From assembly GCA_002691835.1 (NCBI GenBank), contig NZJA01000086.1, positions 1 through 14,010 of the forward strand: DNA of 14,010 nt, read 5' to 3'. Below, one piece after another: positions 7,318 through 14,010 of this stretch. Position 1 is the stretch's first letter, and each line of letters opens with the position of its first letter. The notes beneath the pieces were generated by a model that ran no database searches, had not been told where the DNA came from, and worked only from the letters and a program-made list of their open reading frames with translations. The position numbers were made by a program, and so were the translations under genes. This DNA comes from Planctomycetota bacterium (GTDB lineage Bacteria > Planctomycetota > UBA8108 > UBA1146).

Positions 7318-9419
7318 CACGTTTCCGGAAAACGACGAGTACAGCTGAGAAGTCCGTCACTCCCATGCTCTTGTGCAGGGGTGTGTCACTGGCTCTTCTT
7401 CTTCTGATGCCGGCGTTCGAGGTTCGTGCAGATGTGGGCCGAGCATTGCTCCCGCTATTAGTTGGGGCAGATTCCCATTCGCAGCAGTTCAGGGATTCGA
7501 TTCAAAGAGTTCAAGACGGGGATGTGATCGAAGGACTCCGCCGGCTGCAAGGGCTGAATGAAGAAATATGGGGCCTCGATCCACTGATGGAGTCCTATCG
7601 GGATGAATCATGGCTACAGACGGTCCCGATCTCTGATCGAATCGGCGATTACATTCGTGCTCTGCCTGAGGGGCAAAAAAAGATATACGTTGCAGAATTT
7701 CAGACCCGTGCGAATTCGATTCTTAACAAAGGAATAGAAGATCGGGATCCTCGATTGCTCTATCAGGTTGCACGACTTTTCCCGGTGATGGATTTCTGCC
7801 GAGAGACGCTGATTCGATCAGGGGAATTGTTTTTTGAAAACGACGAATCGGAAGCCGCTCTGAATGTTTGGCAACTGGCATTGGATCCACAACTTGGTGA
7901 AGTCTCATCTGAACTGCTCGAAGAGTTGTCACGGAAGATGGCGTTTGCCGCTTCGCGATCTGGCCAGCAGTCGAGAGCCGAATCTCTGGCAAAAGCGATC
8001 GGCGAGGCAGTGTCCTTGCCCTCCTCTGCCAATGAAGGAGTTCAGTCGAGCTCGACGGCTCCTGAGATTCCATTTTCACAAGGAAAGATCGTTTGGAAAA
8101 CCAGCGCGTATTCCCGTCATGTCTATTCTGAATCACGATCTATGCGCGGTTACTCGATCGCTGATCCCTCATCCATCATATGGCCGGCGATTTCCGATGA
8201 GACTCTTACGATTGCGACATCCGCAAAACTTCTGCGCTATGACCTGGACACGGGAAAGCTGATTTCAGATTTCAATTTGCGTCCCGGAGATTCGAGTTTT
8301 GAAGAAGAAGACCCCCATATACGATTGTGGGCAGTCGAGCAGGATTCCTATGCGCTGGCCTCATATGTGGCTCGTGCCAGTCGACGCGAGAACTATCTGG
8401 GATATGACATTCAGGTTGCTCTCCCCTGGAGAGGAATCAAATGCTGGGATACTTCTGTCGATGGCGGAAGGCTGCTTTGGGACAGTGCGCATCGCACTGT
8501 TGAAAGTGAAGAGTTACGAACCACCAGTTTCAATACTCGTCCAGTTCTCAAGGATGGTCGGGTCTATGCCCTCGGTTGGCGCAAAAGTGGCTACATCGAT
8601 GTCAGTCTTTGGTGCCTTGATGCTGAAACGGGTGATCCGATTTGGGTTCGACCCATCGTCGGAAATCAGGTGGATCTGACAATGTTTGGCGAGCCTTCCA
8701 GAGAGCCGATTCTCGGATCTTTGCTTCTGGACAGTGACGTGGTGTATTGCTGCAGCAATCTAGGCGCGATTGCAGCGGTGAGATCCTGGGATGGAAAAGT
8801 CCTCTGGGTTTCAGAATACGAACAGATCGCTCCGAGAAAAAGAAACCGGCGCTACAACAATCGATTCCGGTCGCAGGTCTGGAAACCCAATCCGATGATT
8901 CTTCATGAGGGGAGACTTTTTGTCACCCCTTTGGACGCGGGTTCGCTGTACTGCCTTTCCGCTGTGGATGGTGGCCTGTTAACCAAAATCACCAATGACG
9001 AGGGGGCACTTGGACCTCACATGTTGGGGATTGCTGGAAATCGTCTCGTCCTTGCCGGGGATTTGATGACTTCCATCGTCGCCAATGATCCTGGACGTGA
9101 AGAGCTTTGGCGCCAATCGATCGTACGAAATCCCTCCTCCTCGCGACCCGCTCTCGTCGATGAGGGAGTTCTTTACTTGAATGGACAAGACGGTGTTCTG
9201 TATCTACAGAATCTTCGTCAGGGTCGACAGCCGGTTCCAGTGGCTTCGATTCGTAAGACTGCTCGGGGAGAACGCCAACGCAGATGGTCAGACCCATTGA
9301 ACATGGGAAGTTCTGAGTTAGGTGGTCGAGTAGATGTCTCAGGCGATCGAATCCTGATTACACAGATCGAGCGCTCCACCTGTATTCAGAGCGTAGAGAA
9401 ACCAAAGGAACAAAGATGA
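7314..9419 (+). CDS. Exported PQQ-like beta-propeller protein
   Basis: I place the start at the ATG at 7314, which overlaps the previous stop as ATGA like the neighbouring junctions, giving 701 residues. A longer in-frame TTG at 7245 would lie within the preceding gene. The N-terminus has a basic region and a hydrophobic run (VSLALLLLMPAF) ending in EVRA, a plausible signal peptide of about 40 residues; an ATG at 7365 (residue 18) is an alternative start. Residues about 40-230 look helical, perhaps TPR-like. From about 255 come propeller-type blades with the PQQ/BamB-like pattern: LLRYDLDTGKLI, LWCLDAETGDPIW, AVRSWDGKVLW, LYCLSAVDGGLL, VLYLNGQDGVLYLQN. The number of blades is unsure. Such proteins usually act as scaffolds rather than dehydrogenases, and no neighbour suggests a quinone enzyme. 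Probable location is periplasmic or outside the inner membrane. The fold call is good; the function is unknown. Confidence 0.82.
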   Translation: MTRFRKTTSTAEKSVTPMLLCRGVSLALLLLMPAFEVRADVGRALLPLLVGADSHSQQFRDSIQRVQDGDVIEGLRRLQGLNEEIWGLDPLMESYRDESWLQTVPISDRIGDYIRALPEGQKKIYVAEFQTRANSILNKGIEDRDPRLLYQVARLFPVMDFCRETLIRSGELFFENDESEAALNVWQLALDPQLGEVSSELLEELSRKMAFAASRSGQQSRAESLAKAIGEAVSLPSSANEGVQSSSTAPEIPFSQGKIVWKTSAYSRHVYSESRSMRGYSIADPSSIIWPAISDETLTIATSAKLLRYDLDTGKLISDFNLRPGDSSFEEEDPHIRLWAVEQDSYALASYVARASRRENYLGYDIQVALPWRGIKCWDTSVDGGRLLWDSAHRTVESEELRTTSFNTRPVLKDGRVYALGWRKSGYIDVSLWCLDAETGDPIWVRPIVGNQVDLTMFGEPSREPILGSLLLDSDVVYCCSNLGAIAAVRSWDGKVLWVSEYEQIAPRKRNRRYNNRFRSQVWKPNPMILHEGRLFVTPLDAGSLYCLSAVDGGLLTKITNDEGALGPHMLGIAGNRLVLAGDLMTSIVANDPGREELWRQSIVRNPSSSRPALVDEGVLYLNGQDGVLYLQNLRQGRQPVPVASIRKTARGERQRRWSDPLNMGSSELGGRVDVSGDRILITQIERSTCIQSVEKPKEQR

Positions 9420-10504
9420 AGAGTAATATCAGTATATTTCTACTGGTGATCATCATGTCATTGATCCCGATGGGGGTCAGAGGGCAAGTCATCGATGAGG
9501 GACCCGATAGAGTCATCGACATGCAACTGCAGGAGCGGTCAAAGCTCGCTGTTGAGCGTGGCCTTCAGTTTTTGAAGCGGGCACAAAACAGTGATGGATC
9601 CTGGACAGATAAAATCGGTCGCAAGGTTCATTATGAATACCGTGGCCGTATGGGTAAGCATGTGGGGGTGACCGCTCTCGCCTGCATTGCCTTCCTTGCA
9701 GAGGGCAGCCTTCCCGGTCGTGGTAAATATGGAGAACAAGTTGAGAAGGGCCTCGAGTTCATCCTCAAAAATGTTCAGACCAATGGATTTATCACGTGCG
9801 ATGAATCTCGGATGTACAGCCATGCCTTTGCCACCCTCTTTCTTGCAGAGGTTTACGGGATGACCGGCATGGAGAGAGTGAAGGAAAAACTCAAGCTCTC
9901 AGTGGGTCTGATTATTCAAGCCCAAAATGAAACGGGAGGATGGCGTTATCAGCCGGGTGCAGATGATGCCGACATGAGTATTACTGTCTGTCAGGTTATG
10001 GCCCTTCGAGCGGCCAGAAATGCGGGAATCAATGTTCCCAAGAAATCTATCGACAGTGCGATCGCTTACGTCAGAAGTTCCGCCAATTTGGACAGCGGTG
10101 GTTTCATGTATCAGCATGAAGTCGGACCGAGTGGCAGGGTTCAGCGATCAAGGACCACATTTCCTCTGACTGCTGCCGGAATCACAGCGCTGTATGGCGC
10201 AGGAATTTATGAAGACCCGTTTATCGAGGAAGGACTGAAGTATCTCAGCCGCCATAGGCCTCGTAGATATGAAGCCCTCAATACTTTTGATTACTACTAC
10301 GGAATGTATTACGGAACATTGGCCGCATTTCAGCGGGGGGGGCCATTCTGGACCCGCTGGCACAAAGACACGTGGCGCGATGTTCTTGCTCTGCAAAGTT
10401 CTGATGGATCATGGCAAGACCTTGTGGGGGCAAATTATGCCACTGCTATGGCATGCATCATTCTTGAAGTGCCCTATCAATACCTCCCGATCTTTGAAAG
10501 GTGA
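9416..10504 (+). CDS. Exported terpenoid-cyclase-fold (alpha-alpha toroid) protein
   Basis: The 362-residue protein has an N-terminal signal peptide (hydrophobic 5-20, likely cleavage after VRG at 23) and repeats of the prenyltransferase/squalene-oxidase type. QW-like motifs occur at AQNSDGSW (56-63), AQNETGGWRY (169-178) and LQSSDGSW (326-333). The stretch ADDADMS (182-188) resembles the acidic motif region of cyclases. At 362 residues it is about half the length of a squalene-hopene cyclase and it is exported, so sterol or hopanoid synthesis is unlikely. The same fold in Planctomycetota envelope operons is usually annotated as prenyltransferase or squalene oxidase repeat protein without known activity. 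The ATG has AAAGGA six bases upstream and overlaps the previous stop (ATGA). Inside this operon a protein-binding toroid is the simplest reading. Confidence 0.86.
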   Translation: MKSNISIFLLVIIMSLIPMGVRGQVIDEGPDRVIDMQLQERSKLAVERGLQFLKRAQNSDGSWTDKIGRKVHYEYRGRMGKHVGVTALACIAFLAEGSLPGRGKYGEQVEKGLEFILKNVQTNGFITCDESRMYSHAFATLFLAEVYGMTGMERVKEKLKLSVGLIIQAQNETGGWRYQPGADDADMSITVCQVMALRAARNAGINVPKKSIDSAIAYVRSSANLDSGGFMYQHEVGPSGRVQRSRTTFPLTAAGITALYGAGIYEDPFIEEGLKYLSRHRPRRYEALNTFDYYYGMYYGTLAAFQRGGPFWTRWHKDTWRDVLALQSSDGSWQDLVGANYATAMACIILEVPYQYLPIFER

Positions 10505-10509
10505 TCTTG
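10497..10509 (+). promoter_or_regulatory. Start region of the DUF4175-like gene: GTG or TTG
   Basis: GAAAGGTGATCTTG contains a GTG at 10501 that overlaps the previous stop (GTGA), and an in-frame TTG at 10507. For the GTG the purine run AAAGG runs into the start codon, so spacing is impossible. For the TTG, AAAGG(TGA) is five to six bases upstream, which is workable. The overlap pattern of the operon favours GTG; the ribosome binding site favours TTG. The difference is two residues. Confidence 0.4.
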
Positions 10510-12693
10510 TCTGAACATCATGACTCACCACTGATTGATCGACCTCAACTGGCACTCCGACGAATTCGTCAGCTCAGGGCGAGGCGCCGTTGGATGCGCA
10601 CCGTCACTGGGACTCTCCGCTGGTTCACGCTGGCTTCTGCTGCAGTTTGGTTGTCTTTTCTCCTCGACTGGATCGCTGTCTTGCCGGTTCCTCTACGGAT
10701 GGTGCAGGGTGCATTTTGGGTAGGGCTATTGTTGCTCGCCTTTCGGGCGATTTTTCTGGCCGTCCGTGTTCCTGCACGAGAGTCGGAATTGGCGGCCATG
10801 GTTGAGCAGTCGAGTCGAGAGTTGGAAGACTCGCTGATTACTGCAGTTCAGCTGACAGATCCCGATAACCCTCGGAGGCATTACTACAACCCTGATATGA
10901 TTCGCCGAACAGTGGAGCTTGCCGAAGAGAAAGTGGCGAATCTCAAACCGGGTCAGTTTCTGACATGGAGCCGCGCACGCAGGACCTTTTTGCTGTGGTT
11001 GCTATTGCTGGTGCCCGCAATTTTAGCGGTGGAGCATCGCCCAGGGCTGGTCAGCAGCTTTATCGCCAGAAACGTCTATTTTGAGAATCAACCTTGGCCT
11101 CAGAATTATGAACTCGTGATTCTCCAACCGGAGAACCCCGTCATGACTCTCGCTAAAGGATCCGCGCTGGTCGTCGATATCCGTAAGGACCGAGGTGGCA
11201 ATGCACGTGGTTTCCTCGAGGTCTTTTTCCCCGAGACTCAAGATAGAAGTTCGATCCAGGAAGAGATTGGCCTCGACCGGAAGGGTGAGGATGGCTTTCG
11301 GCACGTGTTCCAAAATCTGCAGAGAGATCTTGAATTCAGGGCTCACTGTGGCGATTACACGAGCCAGTGGTATCGCATTCAGGTTCGGGCGCGTCCAAGG
11401 ATCGAAGAGTTGGAACTTTATTACGAGTTCCCCGAATACACCGGGCTGCTGTCGGATTCGGAGAACCCAGCTGTTCGAAGTGGCCACGTTAAAGCTCCGG
11501 TTGGCACCATTGTCACTTACCGTGCGCGGGTGAGCCTCCCTCTGGCCTCAGCGGTCAGAGTTGAATCGAGACCTAGCGGAGATGGGGAAGAGCTGATTCG
11601 ACAGCCTCTGACTCCAGGAGCAGACAATATTCTCGAAGGATCTTTTCCGGCAGAGGTCGATTCGAGATGGTGGTTTGAACTTGAGAGCCAGGAGAAATTT
11701 GTCAATGAAAACCCGATCACTTGGCGAATCGCTGTGATCCCTGATCGTGCTCCCGAGGTACTCGTGGAAGTTCCCGGACAAAATATTGAAGTGACGCCAA
11801 GAGCGATGATGGAAGTCTCGGTACTGCTAAGGGACGACTATGCCGTAGAGTCGGGGGCGATCATTTTTGAGCCTGAAATTGAAGAAGAAGGCTCGAGTAG
11901 TCGCCGCACCATCGCTCTCGACAATCTCCAGGTGGATCCCGAAAACAGAAAAAACAGCTCTGAGGCGTTGACCATCGACCTCGATAGTTGGGACCTGAAA
12001 CCCGGTGAACGTTGGAAATATCGTGCTGAGGCACGAGATGCCATGGGTCAGATTGGCATCAGCAGAACCTGGATTCTCAGTGTTCTCAGTCAAGAGGAAT
12101 TGGAGCGCGTCACTCAGGACGAACTGACTCTCTTGCGTGAGAGGCTTGAAGAAACTCTGACAGTTCAGAGAGATGTTCGACGCGAATTGGAAGACCTCTC
12201 TGAAGCATTGACGATGGGAAAAAACCCAGGTGACCAGGCACCGATCGCCCGGCAAGCGCGGACTGGTCAGGATCGAGTTTCAACTCGAATCGAGGATGCC
12301 GCTGAGCGTCTGGAGACCATCTCCAGCAGATTGCTGCGAAATCGTATGAGCGATGCAGAAGAACTCGACTGGATTCAGAATCTGACAGAGAACCTCGATC
12401 AGATCTCAAAGGAGAGCATGACACCTGTCCGCCAACGACTCGACGAACTCGCGCGAAGAACTGCGCAGGGGGAAGTCGGAGTGGAGGAGGCGGAAGAGGC
12501 GATCTTTGAAGTGCGTCAAGTGGAAAGCCAACTGGGGGCGGTCGTGTCTGACCTTCAGGAGTGGGGCGATATGAGAACGATGATTCGAAAAGTCGAAGAA
12601 CTGATTCGTACCGAGAAAGATCTTGAGGATCGGATTGAGGAACGGGTTCGGCAGCTTCTAGGTGGAGAAGCCGAGTCAGAGGGGGGCGATTGA
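10501..12693 (+). CDS. DUF4175-like membrane protein with C-terminal coiled coil
   Basis: The product has about 730 residues. A basic N-terminus (RRIRQLRARRRWMR, 20-33) is followed by two membrane segments (about 41-61 and 69-88), a short helical region (ESELAAMVEQSSRELEDSL, 94-112) and a third membrane segment (about 162-177). A long extracytoplasmic stretch has Ig-like beta pieces (about 180-520), with the DUF4175-type motif NYELVILQPENPVMTLAKGS and a tyrosine-rich LELYYEFPEYTG. The last 200 residues (about 525-725) form a highly charged coiled coil, e.g. LRERLEETLTVQRDVRRELE. This layout matches DUF4175-type proteins found downstream of MoxR/vWA genes in Planctomycetota. The coiled coil could pair with that of the next gene product. 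Start is GTG 10501 or TTG 10507. The family name is inferred from architecture, not from an alignment. Confidence 0.75.
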   Translation: MILSEHHDSPLIDRPQLALRRIRQLRARRRWMRTVTGTLRWFTLASAAVWLSFLLDWIAVLPVPLRMVQGAFWVGLLLLAFRAIFLAVRVPARESELAAMVEQSSRELEDSLITAVQLTDPDNPRRHYYNPDMIRRTVELAEEKVANLKPGQFLTWSRARRTFLLWLLLLVPAILAVEHRPGLVSSFIARNVYFENQPWPQNYELVILQPENPVMTLAKGSALVVDIRKDRGGNARGFLEVFFPETQDRSSIQEEIGLDRKGEDGFRHVFQNLQRDLEFRAHCGDYTSQWYRIQVRARPRIEELELYYEFPEYTGLLSDSENPAVRSGHVKAPVGTIVTYRARVSLPLASAVRVESRPSGDGEELIRQPLTPGADNILEGSFPAEVDSRWWFELESQEKFVNENPITWRIAVIPDRAPEVLVEVPGQNIEVTPRAMMEVSVLLRDDYAVESGAIIFEPEIEEEGSSSRRTIALDNLQVDPENRKNSSEALTIDLDSWDLKPGERWKYRAEARDAMGQIGISRTWILSVLSQEELERVTQDELTLLRERLEETLTVQRDVRRELEDLSEALTMGKNPGDQAPIARQARTGQDRVSTRIEDAAERLETISSRLLRNRMSDAEELDWIQNLTENLDQISKESMTPVRQRLDELARRTAQGEVGVEEAEEAIFEVRQVESQLGAVVSDLQEWGDMRTMIRKVEELIRTEKDLEDRIEERVRQLLGGEAESEGGD

Positions 12694-14010
12694 TGCCTTT
12701 GTATTTGAAACGATTACTCATCCTGTTACCGCTCTTATTGGTCACGGTTGCTTTGGAGGCCCAGACTGCAGATCGCCTCGCTCGCTTGCAGGAAGAAGCC
12801 AGAGAGTATCTCCGGTCCTTGCAAGTTCAGATGGAGGCCCTTGCAGGTAGGCTGGATGCGGAAATCCCCGAAGACTCTCAGAAATTACGAACTGCCCGCC
12901 AGAAGATTATTCAGGACTTGATCGAAGATGACATGCGGGATGTCACTGAAGCTCTGACCAGCGATGATTACGTCAAGGCTCTGGAGACAATTCGGAAGGT
13001 CAGATCCAATTTGGAATTGGTTTTGTCGATTCTTGAATCCCGAAATGTGGACCCCGAAAAATTGGACTCCGATCTGGAGAAGGTCAGTCAGCGTTTGGAT
13101 TCGATCCGGGAATTGTCGGACAATCAGAAATCTCTTCTCGATAAAACCCGGCGGGCTGAGGAAGCGGCACAGGATGTCGAGGATCTGGATCGTCTTCGGA
13201 CGGATATCGATGACCTTGTTTCCCAACAGCAACAACTCTCGGGCAAAGAAACTGAGTCGGGAGGAGATTCTAAACTCTCGGATGAGGCTGCAAGTCTTTC
13301 AGAGGGTGTTCAAAATCTTGCTGATCGGCTGACTCGAGAATCTCGTCGGTTGCAGAGTCTCTCTTCGGTCGCACGACAAATTAATGAATTGGAGCAAGCC
13401 CTCGCCGACCAAATGGACCAGGCGAATACAGGGCAACAACAATCCACTGCGGCACAGGCCAGCAACGCGAGAAGTCAAGCGACTGAATCTCGTTCCGTGG
13501 CCGAGAGGATCGGGGCGATCAAAAGAGAAGCCGAAGCCGATGCCGAATCAGGAGATGTCGGCGCCGAAGAGATCCTCGCCGATCTCGAAGCGGCGAAAGC
13601 GGCCTTGGAAGAAGCCGCTCTTGAAGCCGAGAAAGCCGCAGCACAAATGCAGCAGCAGGGGACTCCTGCGGTTCCGAGGGGTGGGCAGCAAGCAGCCCTT
13701 CAACGGGCCAAAGCTGCGATGGATAAAGCAGTCGATCAAGAAGGCCAGAGAATCGAGGACTTGAAAGCATCGCTCGACGAGTGGAGTGGCAGGCTCGAAG
13801 ACTGGCTCGATGAATCCAGAGGACAGCTTTCTGAGGAGGCTCGATCATTGGGTCGTAGTGCGCGAGCAGATTTGGCTCGTGCCGAAGAAGATCTCAATCG
13901 GGCTGCAGAAAGTCAGGGCCCGCAAGGCCAACAGGGTCAGCAAGGCCAACAGGGTCAGCAAGGCCAACAGGGTCAGCAAGGCCAACAGGGTCAGCAAGGC
14001 CAACAGGGTC
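12693..14010 (+). CDS. Exported Gln-rich coiled-coil protein with GQQ repeat (3' end cut)
   Basis: The ATG at 12693 overlaps the previous stop by one base (TGATG) and has GAGGGGGG six bases upstream. The frame is open for 439 codons to the right edge, so the gene is incomplete. The N-terminus is a clear signal peptide: MPLYLKR, a hydrophobic core, then ALEA with likely cleavage after residue 23. The rest is almost entirely predicted helix and coiled coil (about 25-400), rich in Glu, Gln, Ala, Leu and Arg, with Ala/Glu runs such as LEAAKAALEEAALEAEKAA and a flexible part near QQQGTPAVPRGGQQ. From residue 409 it becomes a regular Gly-X-Y series, GPQ followed by nine GQQ. It resembles the Gln/Gly-rich DUF4175-associated proteins of Planctomycetota; a structural envelope role is inferred. 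Length, end and whether more domains follow cannot be seen. Confidence 0.82.
   Translation, partial: MPLYLKRLLILLPLLLVTVALEAQTADRLARLQEEAREYLRSLQVQMEALAGRLDAEIPEDSQKLRTARQKIIQDLIEDDMRDVTEALTSDDYVKALETIRKVRSNLELVLSILESRNVDPEKLDSDLEKVSQRLDSIRELSDNQKSLLDKTRRAEEAAQDVEDLDRLRTDIDDLVSQQQQLSGKETESGGDSKLSDEAASLSEGVQNLADRLTRESRRLQSLSSVARQINELEQALADQMDQANTGQQQSTAAQASNARSQATESRSVAERIGAIKREAEADAESGDVGAEEILADLEAAKAALEEAALEAEKAAAQMQQQGTPAVPRGGQQAALQRAKAAMDKAVDQEGQRIEDLKASLDEWSGRLEDWLDESRGQLSEEARSLGRSARADLARAEEDLNRAAESQGPQGQQGQQGQQGQQGQQGQQGQQGQQGQQG
13923..14010 (+). repeat. 18-bp tandem repeat, at least 4.9 copies, in frame
   Basis: The unit CAAGGCCAACAGGGTCAG is repeated four times without any change at 13923-13994, and the first 16 bases of a fifth copy reach the window edge. 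It is in frame with the coiled-coil gene and encodes QGQQGQ, that is, consecutive GQQ triplets. At the protein level the period is three residues, but at the DNA level it is 18 bp. The two GQQ triplets in each unit use different codons (GGC CAA CAG and GGT CAG CAA). The true number of copies is unknown because the array is cut by the edge. Confidence 0.97.

Noticed and set aside
9416..10504. Squalene-hopene cyclase for hopanoid synthesis
   Set aside because: Too short at 362 residues, exported by a signal peptide, and no isoprenoid genes nearby.
12110..12745. 211-codon minus-strand frame opposite the DUF4175-like gene end
   Set aside because: It is a shadow of the Glu/Arg-rich coiled coil (rich in Ser, Pro, Leu, Arg as expected from the complement), with no motif.
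13923..14010. CRISPR-like array
   Set aside because: The copies are directly adjacent with no spacers, the unit is 18 bp and the array is in frame within a coding sequence.

Overview
The window looks like a piece of a Planctomycetota (or closely related PVC-type) chromosome. The reasons are the gene set and order: a MoxR ATPase, a DUF58 protein, a BatA-type membrane protein, a second vWA/glutamine-amidotransferase-fold membrane protein, a secreted beta-propeller, a secreted terpenoid-cyclase-fold protein, a DUF4175-like membrane protein and a Gln-rich coiled-coil protein. The assignment rests on gene content only; there is no rRNA or other marker here. Base composition is moderate, coding density after position 734 is complete, and no mobile element, tRNA, rRNA or CRISPR array is visible.

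Layout. Positions 1-84, minus strand, hold the first codons of a gene that leaves the window on the left; its peptide resembles the N-terminus of IMP dehydrogenase, especially the eukaryote-like form. Positions 85-733 are a divergent intergenic region of about 650 bp with several inverted repeats and no convincing gene. From 734 to the right edge there is one plus-strand run of eight genes with no intergenic bases: moxR-like (734-1795), DUF58 (1785-2687), BatA/vWA (2684-4873), vWA + GATase-like (4870-7317), PQQ-like propeller (7314-9419), terpenoid-cyclase-fold protein (9416-10504), DUF4175-like (10501-12693), and a secreted coiled-coil protein (12693 to beyond 14010). Each gene overlaps the next by 11, 4, 4, 4, 4, 4 and 1 bases, so this is almost certainly a translationally coupled operon.

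How the genes may work together. MoxR ATPases are thought to act as chaperone-like remodelers of vWA-domain partners. Here three MIDAS-bearing proteins follow directly: one predicted soluble (DUF58) and two anchored in the membrane. The downstream genes add two exported repeat-fold proteins (propeller and alpha-alpha toroid), a membrane protein with a large extracytoplasmic part and a C-terminal coiled coil, and an exported coiled-coil protein that runs into a pure Gly-Gln-Gln repeat. The whole reads as a cell-envelope complex with a cytoplasmic ATPase, membrane vWA adaptors and extracytoplasmic scaffold parts. Its actual substrate or task cannot be read from the sequence. The right edge cuts the last gene inside the tandem repeat.
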